A stretch of DNA of 64,000 nt from an uncultured Luminiphilus sp. (GCA_938084055.1 CALKDK010000010.1:144097-208096); one strand, 5' to 3'. Shown: positions 17,854-26,667, counted from the first letter of the stretch. Numbers and translations are program-made. The notes: a model not told the origin generated them from the letters alone.

Positions 17854-18868
17854 AGCGCGTCGGACGTTCCGACTGGCCCTGACGGTCTCCCTGGCGCTGC
17901 TACTGTCCTATGGTAGTGGCATGTCCCTCCCTTACTTTGCACCCCTCCTGGCGCTGATCCTGACGGTTCGGCCTGCCCCGCCCATGCCGGCAGCCAAGCT
18001 CCTGGTTCTCGCTGTGGCATTGACGGTTATTCTCGGCGTGGGTCTGGTGGTTGCACCCCTCGTTGAGCAGTACCCACCCATTGGACTGACGTTGGTTGGC
18101 TTGGGTTTGTTTCTCAGTAGCCGTATGAGCCTCGCCGGGGAAAATGCTGCTGTAGGAACGCTGCTTGCCATGGGGCTTACCCTGATATCAGCGCTTGGTG
18201 TTTTGAGCCTGGCGCTGGCACAAACACTGGTGCTGATGCTGGTAGCTGCTGTGGTCATTGCCGTTTTCAGTCAGTGGGTGGTCTACCCATTTTTTCCGGA
18301 ACCCTCGCACATTGACGAACCCGCAGCAGGTGCCGCCGAGGGTTCAGCTGGGGCGCCGCTGCGGGCAGTGAGGGCCGTTGTCGTAATCATGCCTGCTTAC
18401 CTGTTCCTGTTGATCAATCCAACAGGACACACGCCAGTGATGATGAAATCCATACTACTCGCACAGTCTGCCGATGTTAGGCAGGCGAAGAAGTCCGGGT
18501 TGGAGTTGCTCGGGGCAACACTGTTGGGAGGGCTTCTCGCGGCCCTGCTTTGGTTTGGTTTGAAGCTCTCGCCCAACCTTGAGCTGTTTGCAGTCTGGAT
18601 TTTGCTGGCGTTTATTCTGCTGGGGCGCAAACTCTACGTATCCGGGACAACCGGCAGGACCGAGCAGTTTTGGTTGGATACCGCTGTAACAATGTTGATT
18701 CTGCTTGGCCCGGCAGTTGCCGACAGTGCAGCGGGGAGAGACCCTTATCAGGCTTTTGCCTTTCGCTTTGGCATGTTTTTGTTGGTTGCACTATATGCCT
18801 GGGCCAGTATGGCACTGCTCAACAGGTTGGGCTGGCTTGATGCAGGGGAGAGGGGGGTGACGACGTGA
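17843..18868 (+). CDS. DUF2955/FUSC-like inner-membrane exporter subunit
   Basis: Polytopic membrane protein of 341 residues, in two repeats of four to six hydrophobic segments separated by an acidic loop (HIDEPAAGAAEG) near residue 155. It looks like the DUF2955 family, related to the aromatic-acid exporter/FUSC group that pairs with HlyD-type adaptors (AaeA/AaeB style). The track start at 17333 lies deep inside the adaptor gene and is wrong; the ATG at 17843 gives MPIEARRTFRLALTVSLALL, a natural start just before the first membrane segment. Its role as the pump of the tripartite system is inferred from order. The substrate is unknown. Confidence 0.8.
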   Translation: MPIEARRTFRLALTVSLALLLSYGSGMSLPYFAPLLALILTVRPAPPMPAAKLLVLAVALTVILGVGLVVAPLVEQYPPIGLTLVGLGLFLSSRMSLAGENAAVGTLLAMGLTLISALGVLSLALAQTLVLMLVAAVVIAVFSQWVVYPFFPEPSHIDEPAAGAAEGSAGAPLRAVRAVVVIMPAYLFLLINPTGHTPVMMKSILLAQSADVRQAKKSGLELLGATLLGGLLAALLWFGLKLSPNLELFAVWILLAFILLGRKLYVSGTTGRTEQFWLDTAVTMLILLGPAVADSAAGRDPYQAFAFRFGMFLLVALYAWASMALLNRLGWLDAGERGVTT

Positions 18869-19317
18869 TCATGAGCTTAACGGTGGGATTCGCCGCGATG
18901 ATCGTCTGTCTCTTCGTACAGGGGATACTGCTTTACGTTGCAACCCGTTATTACATCGGTCACCTGGGCTGGATCAAAACGTCATCACGGGCCATGGCGC
19001 TGGTGCTGATTGCCCAGGTTATGCTTATGCTGGTCCTGGGTAACCTGTGCCAGGGCGGTATCTGGGCACTGTTGTTTATGTTTCTTGGGGAGTTCCAGGA
19101 TTTCCAGACGGCCTACTATCACTCGCTGGTTAATTTTTCGACGCTCGGATACGGCGATATTGTGATGTCGGAGCGCTGGCGAATCCTGGGGCCAATTCAA
19201 GCTATTAACGGGGTTTTGATGATCGGTGTCAGCACCGCCTCCATCACCTCCGTGGTCCAGGATACGTTCGAGCGATCCCGTCTGCTGCAGGGACCGAAAC
19301 CAGGGGCTGACACTTGA
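18865..19317 (+). CDS. Small two-helix ion channel protein
   Basis: Membrane protein of 150 residues with hydrophobic segments near residues 5-25 and 45-70, then a pore-loop motif NFSTLGYGDIVMS, which matches the TxGYGD selectivity filter of K+ channels, and a final helix (VLMIGVSTASITSVV). Length and layout fit the two-transmembrane Ion_trans_2 group with an extra N-terminal helix. The GTG at 18865 overlaps the stop of the DUF2955 gene (GTGA); an ATG 6 nt further on is an alternative start. A K+ channel as the last gene of an efflux operon is unusual. Confidence 0.78.
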   Translation: MIMSLTVGFAAMIVCLFVQGILLYVATRYYIGHLGWIKTSSRAMALVLIAQVMLMLVLGNLCQGGIWALLFMFLGEFQDFQTAYYHSLVNFSTLGYGDIVMSERWRILGPIQAINGVLMIGVSTASITSVVQDTFERSRLLQGPKPGADT

Positions 19318-19335
19318 GGGACCCCTGCGAGCAAA

Positions 19336-19350
19336 CCCGGTATTACCGGG
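19336..19350. promoter_or_regulatory. Perfect CCCGGTA/TACCGGG dyad
   Basis: CCCGGTA-T-TACCGGG is a 7-bp perfect inverted repeat with a single central base, 66-80 nt before the carboxylesterase start and 19 nt after the channel gene. It is followed by AAAA rather than a T-run, so an operator is more likely than a terminator on the plus strand. Its regulator is unknown. Confidence 0.35.
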
Positions 19351-19415
19351 AAAACTTCTGAACTAGGCAGGGTGAGCCAGCGTAACAGATGCTGAAGTCT
19401 GTCTTGGGGTTATCC

Positions 19416-21203
19416 ATGGTTAGATCATCGAGAGCCGTATTGTTCTCCGCATTGCTGTGCAGTGGCCTCGTGGCTTGCTCGCAGCCCGTCATGAAACCTG
19501 TTCCGGGCTCAGAGGTCGCCACTGAGTCGGGTGCCGTCATGGGTATGGCCGCCAGTCAACGGGTCATTCACTGGCGGGACATCCCTTTTGCCCAGGCACC
19601 GATTGGTAAGTTGCGGTGGCGTGCACCGCAGCCCTACGAGAACCGAGAAGCGGTTATCACGCCTAAAACAGAAAGCCTGTGTGTGCAGACGGCTGGCGAG
19701 ATCACCGGCACCGATGGCACTGGACCCGTGGGCTCCGAGGACTGCCTGTACCTCGATGTGGTCGCACCGGAAAATTACCAGGGTCAAAGTCTGCCAGTGA
19801 TGTTTTGGATTCACGGCGGGGGGAATACATCGGGCAGCAAAGATGCCTACGATTTTTCTGCTCTGGCGCAGCAGCAGGGCGTGGTTGTCGTGACAATAAA
19901 TTACCGACTCGGTCCTTTCGGCTGGTTCACCCATCCGGCTGTTCAGGACGATGCCCGTGGTTTGGATCGAACGTCGAATTTCGGCCAGCTGGATATTATC
20001 GCTGCCCTCGGATGGACACAGCGTAATATAGCGGCGTTTGGCGGCGATCCGGATAACGTCACGGTATTTGGTGAGAGCGCGGGGGGGCACAATGTCTATG
20101 CCCTGTTGGTCTCCCCGTTGGCGGACGGGTTGTTTCACAGGGCGATTGCCCAGTCGGGGTATACCACCACCGTCACCCTCCGCGAGGCATTTAACCGGCA
20201 GCGTGAATTCCCACAAATCGATCGTGGTGGCTGGGAACTGACCGCGGCGCTGGCACTGGAACCGGACGGTGTAACCGGGGCAGAGCTGCGCGGCGTGTCA
20301 GCCTATGATCTGCTCGACGCCTACTACAGTCTCGAGAAGGACCACCTCTCACCGCTCACGACCGCGGATGGCGTTGTGGTCCCGCTCAAGGGCATTGATG
20401 CGGCACTGGCGGATCCACAGTTCGCCAAATCGGTACCGGTGCTAGCCGGGTCCAACCGCGATGAGGTGACCCTGTGGCTGGGTCTGAACCGGTATTTCGT
20501 TGACGGTGATCCGGTGTTGTTCGGTTTATTACCCCCCCGCATGAGCCTCAAGGACGCTGAGATGTACCGATACTGGGTGGATCTGCGTTCGCGCGGCTGG
20601 AAAGCCCGGGGAGTTGATCAGCCCATGCTTAGTCTGGGCGCGGCTGGCTACACCGACCTGTATGTCTATCGCTTCGACTGGGATGAGCAGTCAGAGAATT
20701 GGTTCCTGTCCTTCCCTGAACTGTTGGGGGCTTCCCATGCCTCGGAAATTGCCTTCATTATGGGCGCCCCGATGTTCGGTTCCGTGGGGAAGTACATGTA
20801 CCCCGATACTGAATCGGCCCAGCAAATGACGGCGATCATGATGACCGCATGGGCTGAGTTTGCCCGCTACGGCCTCCCCGGGCCGATAGCTGGCAACCCG
20901 TGGCCGCCTTTTATGGCACAGGCCCCCCACACAATGGTCCTCGATGGCACCGAGGGCAGTGGGGTTGTCATGAACAGCCCAACCCTTGAGGGTCTACTTC
21001 AGGAGATCGAGGCGCCGTCCAGGCTCAATGATGCCGAGCGATGCATACTGGTGTGGGAGATGGTAACCAATATTGGCCAACCCGAATACGGTGACTACGA
21101 GCGCTGGAATGCCGGTGAATGTGCTGACTTTAACGCGCGGGCCAGCAAACGGGCGATTACTGAGGCCCTGGTTGAGGAGTATGGCTCAGCATACCTGCCC
21201 TGA
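19416..21203 (+). CDS. Type-B carboxylesterase lipoprotein
   Basis: Alpha/beta-hydrolase of about 595 residues, predicted lipoprotein: the signal VLFSALLCSGLVAC ends in a lipobox, so it would sit in the outer membrane or periplasm. Seen: oxyanion-hole motif WIHGGGN, nucleophile elbow FGESAGG around residue 220, and GASHASEIAFIMG with the probable catalytic His. EDCLYLDV is the family's second signature. The start at 19416 gives a 21-residue signal peptide and has GGGG 7 nt upstream; the track start 27 nt earlier is possible. The ester substrate is unknown. It stands alone downstream of the efflux operon. Confidence 0.88.
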   Translation: MVRSSRAVLFSALLCSGLVACSQPVMKPVPGSEVATESGAVMGMAASQRVIHWRDIPFAQAPIGKLRWRAPQPYENREAVITPKTESLCVQTAGEITGTDGTGPVGSEDCLYLDVVAPENYQGQSLPVMFWIHGGGNTSGSKDAYDFSALAQQQGVVVVTINYRLGPFGWFTHPAVQDDARGLDRTSNFGQLDIIAALGWTQRNIAAFGGDPDNVTVFGESAGGHNVYALLVSPLADGLFHRAIAQSGYTTTVTLREAFNRQREFPQIDRGGWELTAALALEPDGVTGAELRGVSAYDLLDAYYSLEKDHLSPLTTADGVVVPLKGIDAALADPQFAKSVPVLAGSNRDEVTLWLGLNRYFVDGDPVLFGLLPPRMSLKDAEMYRYWVDLRSRGWKARGVDQPMLSLGAAGYTDLYVYRFDWDEQSENWFLSFPELLGASHASEIAFIMGAPMFGSVGKYMYPDTESAQQMTAIMMTAWAEFARYGLPGPIAGNPWPPFMAQAPHTMVLDGTEGSGVVMNSPTLEGLLQEIEAPSRLNDAERCILVWEMVTNIGQPEYGDYERWNAGECADFNARASKRAITEALVEEYGSAYLP

Positions 21204-21296
21204 CGACAGGGCCGCCGGCTGGCGCGGCGCGGTGGTCGCCCCTGTGCCGCCTCGTGTCACGCTGTCCCGGCAGTCCTGCCCTGGGGGAGGTACGGC

Positions 21297-21923
21297 ATGA
21301 CCCTGACGACGCGAATTCTGGCCATTACAGGCGCATCTGGCTCGGGCAAAAGCACGGTGGCCCGTGCCCTCGTAGGGGACTGCAATCGGGATAGCGCTGA
21401 TACATCGGCCTGTTTGCTGAGTCTGGATGCCTACTATCGGGACCTCAGTGACCTTTCGATAACTGAGAGGGAGCAGGTGGATTTCGATAACCCAGATGCG
21501 GTCGAATTCGCTCTATTTCAACAGCATTTGGAGTCGCTGCGCTGTGGTATGGGCGTGCCCGCACCGCGCTATGATTTCTCCAGCCACACCCGCGTCAAGG
21601 GTGCCAGTGACACAATTGGACCCGCCAGGCTGGTCGTTGCTGATGGTTTGCTGCTGGGTGCCTGGCGCGATCTGGCGGCTGTCGTGGATCACATTGTGTT
21701 TGTGGAAACGCCGCTCGACCTCTGTCTGCAACGGCGAATGGAGCGCGATTGCGGTGAGCGTGGACGTACGCCTGAATCAGTCCATGACTTCTGGGAAACG
21801 CGGGCTCTGCCTGCATTTTTGGCTTGGAGCGAAGCCGCGCGCGCGGGCGCCCACCTGGTGGTGAGTGGCGAATCAGCCGTGCCCGATGTGGTACATGCAA
21901 TTCGCCGCGCCTTTGGTATCTAA
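21297..21923 (+). CDS. Uridine kinase-like P-loop kinase
   Basis: P-loop kinase of 208 residues of the uridine kinase/phosphoribulokinase family. Seen: Walker A GASGSGKST at residues 11-19, LSLDAYYRDLSDL (Asp of the family's DxFY motif), PRYDFSSHTR, and ADGLLLGAWRDLAAVVDHIVFVETP. These match the family and suggest a nucleoside or sugar-phosphate substrate, but the sequence diverges from true Udk. GGGGGAGGT 6 nt before the ATG gives a strong start. Its stop codon overlaps the stop codon of the convergent HNH-like gene. Confidence 0.78.
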   Translation: MTLTTRILAITGASGSGKSTVARALVGDCNRDSADTSACLLSLDAYYRDLSDLSITEREQVDFDNPDAVEFALFQQHLESLRCGMGVPAPRYDFSSHTRVKGASDTIGPARLVVADGLLLGAWRDLAAVVDHIVFVETPLDLCLQRRMERDCGERGRTPESVHDFWETRALPAFLAWSEAARAGAHLVVSGESAVPDVVHAIRRAFGI

Positions 21924-22252
21924 ACCGTTTCCCGCTGTCGGGCAACCCACTCAAAGTGACGCACCAACTCTGTGTCTGCCAGGAGCAGAGCCAGGGTATT
22001 GAACTGCCGCGCGAGGGTCATTTCGTCATACCGTTTGTGGATGCCCCGATGGCAACGCCGGCACACCATGATCCCGGCATGGAGGGTTTCGTTGTCATAG
22101 CGTCTTTGAAAGTGCGGCCTACGATGGACCTTCCTGGGTATCAGGTGATGAAACGTAAGGGGCACCCGCCTGCCGCAGCATACGCAGGGGGCTATCAGCC
22201 CCCGCTGACGTTTTTCGGTGCGCCCGCTATGGGGCAGATGCCAGTGCCGCAT
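21920..22252 (-). CDS. HNH-like small zinc protein coupled to gpx
   Basis: Protein of about 110 residues. Seen: two Cys pairs, CVCC near residue 22 and CRRC near residue 57, and between them LTFHHLIPRKVHRR, which has the HH of an HNH nuclease; RRCHRGIHKRY gives the final His. This is the layout of small HNH/YisB-type proteins, so it may be a nuclease or only a zinc-binding relative. The ATG at 22252 lies 26 nt inside the 3' end of the glutathione peroxidase gene and has no clear ribosome binding site, so translation is probably coupled. The track start at 22417 would overlap gpx much further and is unlikely. Confidence 0.65.
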   Translation of the reverse strand: MRHWHLPHSGRTEKRQRGLIAPCVCCGRRVPLTFHHLIPRKVHRRPHFQRRYDNETLHAGIMVCRRCHRGIHKRYDEMTLARQFNTLALLLADTELVRHFEWVARQRETV

Positions 22253-22772
22253 CAATGGTGCCACGTAACTTTTGGCTCTCGGGTCCCACATTACTGCCAA
22301 AATGCTCGACGACATTACCCTGGGTATCAACGATGTATTTGTTGAAATTCCAGGTGGGATAGCCCTTGGCTTCACCCAGGCCTCTAAATACCGGGTTGGC
22401 ATCTTTGCCGCGAACACCGCTGGTGGCCATCATTGGGAAACTTACGTCATATTTTTCATAGCAGACAGCGGCGACATCCCCTTCATCATTCTCTTCCTGG
22501 AAGAAGTCGTCGCTGGAAAAGCCAATGACGACAAGTCCCTTGTCCTGGTATTCACGATGCAAAGCCTCAAGGCCGTCAAATTGAGGCGTATAGCCACAGT
22601 TACTGGCGGTATTGACGATCAACATGGCTTTGCCTGCGTACGCTTCACAGAAGTTGATGGTTTCTTTTGAGCTTAAACGGCGCATATCATGGTCAAGGTA
22701 ATCAGGACAGGCCAAGAGGGCTGGACTGATCAGCATGGTCAGGAAAGTAGACACTTTGGAAACGGTATTCAT
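22227..22772 (-). CDS. Exported glutathione peroxidase (Cys type)
   Basis: Thiol peroxidase of 181 residues with an N-terminal export signal (VSTFLTMLISPALLA). Seen: NTASNCGYTPQFDGLEALH, where Cys59 sits in the place of the selenocysteine/Cys nucleophile, VIGFSSDDFFQEEN (the family's Gln region), and WNFNKYIVD near the C-terminus (the WNF motif). It would reduce peroxides in the periplasm, probably with thioredoxin-like donors as for most bacterial Cys-GPx. TAGGAG 8 nt before the ATG at 22772 fixes the start. Confidence 0.9.
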   Translation of the reverse strand: MNTVSKVSTFLTMLISPALLACPDYLDHDMRRLSSKETINFCEAYAGKAMLIVNTASNCGYTPQFDGLEALHREYQDKGLVVIGFSSDDFFQEENDEGDVAAVCYEKYDVSFPMMATSGVRGKDANPVFRGLGEAKGYPTWNFNKYIVDTQGNVVEHFGSNVGPESQKLRGTIDAALASAP

Positions 22773-22977
22773 GACAAAACTCCTACGCCGGTTGTGGCTG
22801 TGGTTTTGAGGGTTGATGCCTATCATACGAAGGTTCGGATGGGGTGGATGTCCATGACAAGGCATCCAGCCCGATTTCTGATGCGGAGCGGTCTCTCATT
22901 TCCCCCGCCTGCAATGTCCAGCCTGCGCGGGGTATACGGGCGGGATTGACCCCCTTTTGTTTTTTGGGTTTCTTCGC

Positions 22978-23943
22978 CTACGGTGCCACCGCCGCAGGGA
23001 CGGGTGGCAAGACCACTCGATCAAGGAATTCAGCCAGTTCCTCAACAGCCCAACGCCTGTGGCATTTGAACAGGCTGACATGGGTGCCCCACCGTCCTTT
23101 ACCAAGCAGGCAGGGGTCGCCGGTAGTGACGCGGGGGGCGACGGACAGTTCAACCCGGGGGTTGTGGGCGGCGAGTTCCTGGGCAAAAGGAAGGCGTGTT
23201 ATGGGATCTTCTGGATCCTGCATGATAAGGAGCGGGAGGGGGAGAGACTGTGCCAGTGTTCCCGCATCTCCCTGACTGTCAGGCAAATCACCCATCTCAG
23301 TGGCTGCCCATGCCATAGGGGCAAACACCGCGGGGGGAAGCCCGTAGGCTATCCAACCGCCCTGTTTCAATGCATCCCGGGTGTTGAGCAGCGGATCAAC
23401 GAGTACGGCCGCATCAAGCCGGAGCCCGTTCGAGAGGGCGTAAATCAGTGTCGCTCCCCCCATGGAGAGGCCGACGCCTATGCGGGGCAGGGTGCTCTGG
23501 TCAGTGGCGTCGACCCAGTTGGACAGAGCGAGCATATCGGGCCACTCAGTACTACCCATGCCCAACTTACCGTCTGTCTGGGGCGAGTTGCCATGATTTC
23601 GTAAATCAATCGTCGCGACTGAAATGCCGAGTTCGGTCGCCGTCCTGTAAAACTCGAGTGAAGGTAAAAACCAGGATGTGCGGTTCGAGCCCGCACCATG
23701 GGCAAAAAGCATGACGGCCCGGGGTGCTGGAGCGGGGATCCACCAGCCTGTGAGTGCCAGGCCATCACTCTCGACCAGGATGTCCTCGTAGGCAACGCCC
23801 ACTTTTGCGGGTGTTTCGACAACCGGATTGCTGCCCAAAGAGCGCGCGAGATCCGGCGCCCAGAAAACCGAGGCGAGCAGCCAGACCATGACGGCGACTG
23901 TGGCGACGCTGAGCACTGCGCGTAGGCGCCCTCGATGGATCAT
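22978..23943 (-). CDS. Membrane-anchored alpha/beta hydrolase
   Basis: Alpha/beta-fold hydrolase of about 321 residues with one N-terminal hydrophobic anchor (AVLSVATVAVMVWLLASVF). Seen: LFAHGAGSNRTSW (oxyanion region), DLRNHGNSPQ, and the nucleophile elbow GLSMGGATL around residue 150; a late Asp in MQDPEDPITRLP and a His in GRWGTHVSLF could complete the triad. Similar proteins are annotated as serine aminopeptidase S33/lysophospholipase. The start is uncertain: the Met at 23943 lies 11 nt after the acyltransferase stop, whereas the track Met at 23985 would overlap it. Probably co-transcribed with the acyltransferase upstream. Confidence 0.82.
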   Translation of the reverse strand: MIHRGRLRAVLSVATVAVMVWLLASVFWAPDLARSLGSNPVVETPAKVGVAYEDILVESDGLALTGWWIPAPAPRAVMLFAHGAGSNRTSWFLPSLEFYRTATELGISVATIDLRNHGNSPQTDGKLGMGSTEWPDMLALSNWVDATDQSTLPRIGVGLSMGGATLIYALSNGLRLDAAVLVDPLLNTRDALKQGGWIAYGLPPAVFAPMAWAATEMGDLPDSQGDAGTLAQSLPLPLLIMQDPEDPITRLPFAQELAAHNPRVELSVAPRVTTGDPCLLGKGRWGTHVSLFKCHRRWAVEELAEFLDRVVLPPVPAAVAP

Positions 23944-23953
23944 CTGGCGCTTG

Positions 23954-24817
23954 TCACAGATTGAGCAACCTTCTGAGCAGGCCATCCCTATGGCGATTCT
24001 GCTCGCGTCGCAGCAGTAAATTCTTGATTTCCAGGTTTATAGCGTCTTCTACCTGCGCCCGAATTTTGACCTGCTGTTTACTTGTAATATCGCGACCCCG
24101 GTAGCCGCTGAGGTCAATAGGAGGGCAAAATCCATAAAATGTGGCTTTGGGTTTTGGCATGGGCGTGCCCCAAACGCCGGCGGGTAAGGGGGGCACCAAA
24201 TCGGGACGGAGATCCTGGGGCAGCAAGCCCAGTTGTATCAGGAGTTGGGTTAACTGAGCCTGCTGCACTTCAGGACCGGTGAGGTGTTGATCGAAATATT
24301 CATCGGGACCCACGGCGGCGAAGGGCACGATGGTGTAGCCCATTTTTGCCGCGATGCGGATGAAGCCGTAGCGATTTTTCCACATCAACTCATAACGCTG
24401 CTCCGGTTGCTTCACCGCTTCATAGGTGCCGCCGGGATACAGCAATAAATCCTTCTGTTCCGCCATCAGTGCCGTGACCACTGCGCTGTGGCCCAGGGCT
24501 GCGCCAAGATGGATTACCGCGTCGGCGTACTGTTTGTTGGCGAACAGCGTTTTGTCCCCCAGCGGGCGCAGGAAGCGGGCGTAATCATAGTGCATCAGTA
24601 GGTGAAAAATGGTGGCGTCAACGGCCAGCAGGGCATGATTGCCGACGAAAAGTGCCGGCTTGCCGGGCAGCCTCTCAAGGCCAGAAAAACTGGGCTTGAA
24701 CCACCGTCGGAGTAGGGCCGCAGATAGACTGACGCCGGGTCCCGTGGGCATGGAGACACCGAGCACCCGCTTGATATGCGCTGCCAGCTCCGGGCTTAAC
24801 TGGGGTTCGTCAGCCAA
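23954..24817 (-). CDS. PlsC-like lysophospholipid acyltransferase
   Basis: Membrane-associated acyltransferase of 287 residues. Seen: FVGNHALLAVDATIF around residue 75, the NHxxxxD active-site motif with Asp, and LLYPGGTYEAVKQPE around residue 125, the EGTR-like second block of the family, here PGGTYE as in the diacylglycerol/monoacylglycerol acyltransferase-like branch. The tail is rich in Arg. It would transfer an acyl chain to a glycerolipid-type acceptor, which is not known. It forms a minus-strand pair with the hydrolase, so both may act on the same lipid class (inference). Confidence 0.85.
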   Translation of the reverse strand: MADEPQLSPELAAHIKRVLGVSMPTGPGVSLSAALLRRWFKPSFSGLERLPGKPALFVGNHALLAVDATIFHLLMHYDYARFLRPLGDKTLFANKQYADAVIHLGAALGHSAVVTALMAEQKDLLLYPGGTYEAVKQPEQRYELMWKNRYGFIRIAAKMGYTIVPFAAVGPDEYFDQHLTGPEVQQAQLTQLLIQLGLLPQDLRPDLVPPLPAGVWGTPMPKPKATFYGFCPPIDLSGYRGRDITSKQQVKIRAQVEDAINLEIKNLLLRREQNRHRDGLLRRLLNL

Positions 24818-24922
24818 AAGGGAAATTCTCAGGAGGAAACAGGGGGAGCAAGATTAGCAGATTGCGGTCTGGAATAATGCGAACTTCGTACAACCAATGC
24901 CAATTTGCAGAGCGCTGAATTC

Positions 24923-25837
24923 ATGGTATCGCCAACACCCCGTCATTGGGCTCTACTTCTGTACCTGGTGGTTTTCTGGGGTTTTGCCTTTGGCCTGATT
25001 GCCGTGGCATTGGAGTACTTCCATCCTGTGGCACTGGTCTGGGGACGACTGACGCTGGGTGCCGTTGTCATGTGGTGCGTTCTTGGGCTTCGCAAGCAGG
25101 CGCTGCCCACGGATGTCACCTCGCTTATGCGGATGCTGATTCTTGCCGTTACCGGTAATGTCCTGCCGTTTGTCCTTATTGCCTGGTCTGAGCAGTATGT
25201 TGCCAGCGGTGAGGTGGGGCTTTTGATGGCGCTCATGCCCATAACCACGCTGGTTATGGGTCATTATTTACTCACCCACGAAAAATTTACCCGGACACGA
25301 CTGCTTGGGGTGGTATTGGGACTGATTGGTGTGTTCCTGCTCATGGGCGAAGAGTGGTGGCTGTCAGACAGTGAGATGAAGTTGTGGGGCCAGCTGGCGG
25401 CGCTACTGGCCACGGTTTGTTATGCCGCCAACGGAGTGTACGCCAAGCGTATCCCCTCGGTAGATCCGGTCACGATCTCAGCGGGCTCTCTGACACTGGG
25501 ATCCCTGATCTTGCTGGGTCCGATGCTCTGGTTTCAGCAGTGGCGCGATCCCGGCTCGGCCCCGGAGGCCTGGTTGGCACTTTTAGTCCTGGGAACGCTG
25601 GCGACAGGCGTTGCCACGTGGGTTTATTTTATTGTGGTTGATGAGGTAGGCCCGGGATTTTTATCGACCATCAACTATCTCATCCCCGCCGTAGCCTTTG
25701 TCGTTGGTATCGGCGTACTTTCGGAGCCCGCCACCTGGCCGCAGTTTGTGGCACTGTTTTTGATTTTGGGTGGCGTTTGGCTGATCCAGCCCCGACCTTC
25801 CGCCGTGCGCAAGCATGGAATGCTAACCAGTGAGTAG
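24923..25837 (+). CDS. EamA/DMT-family transporter
   Basis: Drug/metabolite transporter of 304 residues with about ten hydrophobic segments arranged as two EamA halves. Seen: LVVFWGFAFGLIAVALEYFHPVALVWGRL at the start of the first half and TVCYAANGVYAKRIPSVDP at the start of the second. Members export amino acids, metabolites or drugs; the substrate cannot be told. The ATG at 24923 is chosen because it precedes the first membrane segment; the track begins at a TTG. It ends 8 nt from the convergent HAD gene. Confidence 0.88.
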   Translation: MVSPTPRHWALLLYLVVFWGFAFGLIAVALEYFHPVALVWGRLTLGAVVMWCVLGLRKQALPTDVTSLMRMLILAVTGNVLPFVLIAWSEQYVASGEVGLLMALMPITTLVMGHYLLTHEKFTRTRLLGVVLGLIGVFLLMGEEWWLSDSEMKLWGQLAALLATVCYAANGVYAKRIPSVDPVTISAGSLTLGSLILLGPMLWFQQWRDPGSAPEAWLALLVLGTLATGVATWVYFIVVDEVGPGFLSTINYLIPAVAFVVGIGVLSEPATWPQFVALFLILGGVWLIQPRPSAVRKHGMLTSE

Positions 25838-25845
25838 GGTGGTTT

Positions 25846-26667
25846 TTACAGCCCGAAGCGCTCCCATAAAAAATGCGCCACACCGTCTTCGTTATGGTGC
25901 CCAATAACAGCAGTCGCCTCCGCCTTGACTTCATCGTCAGCGTTGGCTGTGGCATAGGCCTCATCGGCTACGGCAAACATACTCAGGTCATTGTCCCCAT
26001 CGCCAAAGACCACAACCCTGTCGTAGCCGTGCTCCCGGCGCAGGGTATTGATGCCATTACCCTTGCTGCCGGAGCTGTGGTGTATGTCCATCCAGGACAG
26101 TCCCTCAGACTGGATCGCCGTACCCGTGTAGGCAACGAGACGCGCCTCGTCTGCAATGGAATCAATGACGGTCTCAATGTGTGCCCGGGGACCCATGCCA
26201 CTGACATTGATCACATGCGCGGTATCGGGCATCGCACTGATGGCTTCAAGGGGCAGGTGACGCTCGTCCTCAAACAGTTGGGCAAGGCGATTTTCTGCCT
26301 CGTTTTTTAAGGGTCCATGGTAGACCGCGTGGTGGCTGCCGCCTTCGAGGGTAAAGACGAATGGCGTGATTTCCTGCAAAGTCATCGCCGCCAGCACGTG
26401 GTAGACCTCGTGTTGTGTGAGCAGGTGGCTGTGACTGTAATTCTGCTGGTTGGGACACCAGATCATTGCGCCATTTTTTAAGATGTGGGGCAGCTCAAAG
26501 TGAAATGATTTCAGGGGGCCCAGTGCTGCCTGCAGCGTTCGGCCCGTTGCTACCGTGTAGGCGATCCCCGCAGAGCGCAGGCGCGCAAGTGTCTCTGCAG
26601 TAAAGGGCGTCACCTCGGAGCTTGCGTTGAGCAGCGTTCCATCCATATCGAACACAACCAGCGTCAC
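25846..26667 (-). CDS. HAD-type phosphatase, Cof family
   Basis: Haloacid dehalogenase-like phosphatase of 273 residues, Cof/type IIB group. Seen: VVFDMDGTLLN with the nucleophilic Asp within the first ten residues, TVATGRTLQAALGPL (motif II), and VVFGDGDNDLSMF (motif IV) near residue 215; a cap domain lies between. Such enzymes dephosphorylate small sugar phosphates or nucleotide cofactors. The track starts 11 codons earlier, but AGGGGGA lies 7 nt before the GTG at 26667, so I used that. Confidence 0.86.
   Translation of the reverse strand: MTLVVFDMDGTLLNASSEVTPFTAETLARLRSAGIAYTVATGRTLQAALGPLKSFHFELPHILKNGAMIWCPNQQNYSHSHLLTQHEVYHVLAAMTLQEITPFVFTLEGGSHHAVYHGPLKNEAENRLAQLFEDERHLPLEAISAMPDTAHVINVSGMGPRAHIETVIDSIADEARLVAYTGTAIQSEGLSWMDIHHSSGSKGNGINTLRREHGYDRVVVFGDGDNDLSMFAVADEAYATANADDEVKAEATAVIGHHNEDGVAHFLWERFGL

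Noticed and set aside
23678-23696. GTGCGGTTCGAGCCCGCAC resembling a tRNA T-arm
   Set aside because: It is inside the alpha/beta hydrolase gene (antisense of HGAGSNRT) and no acceptor or anticodon arm fits around it.
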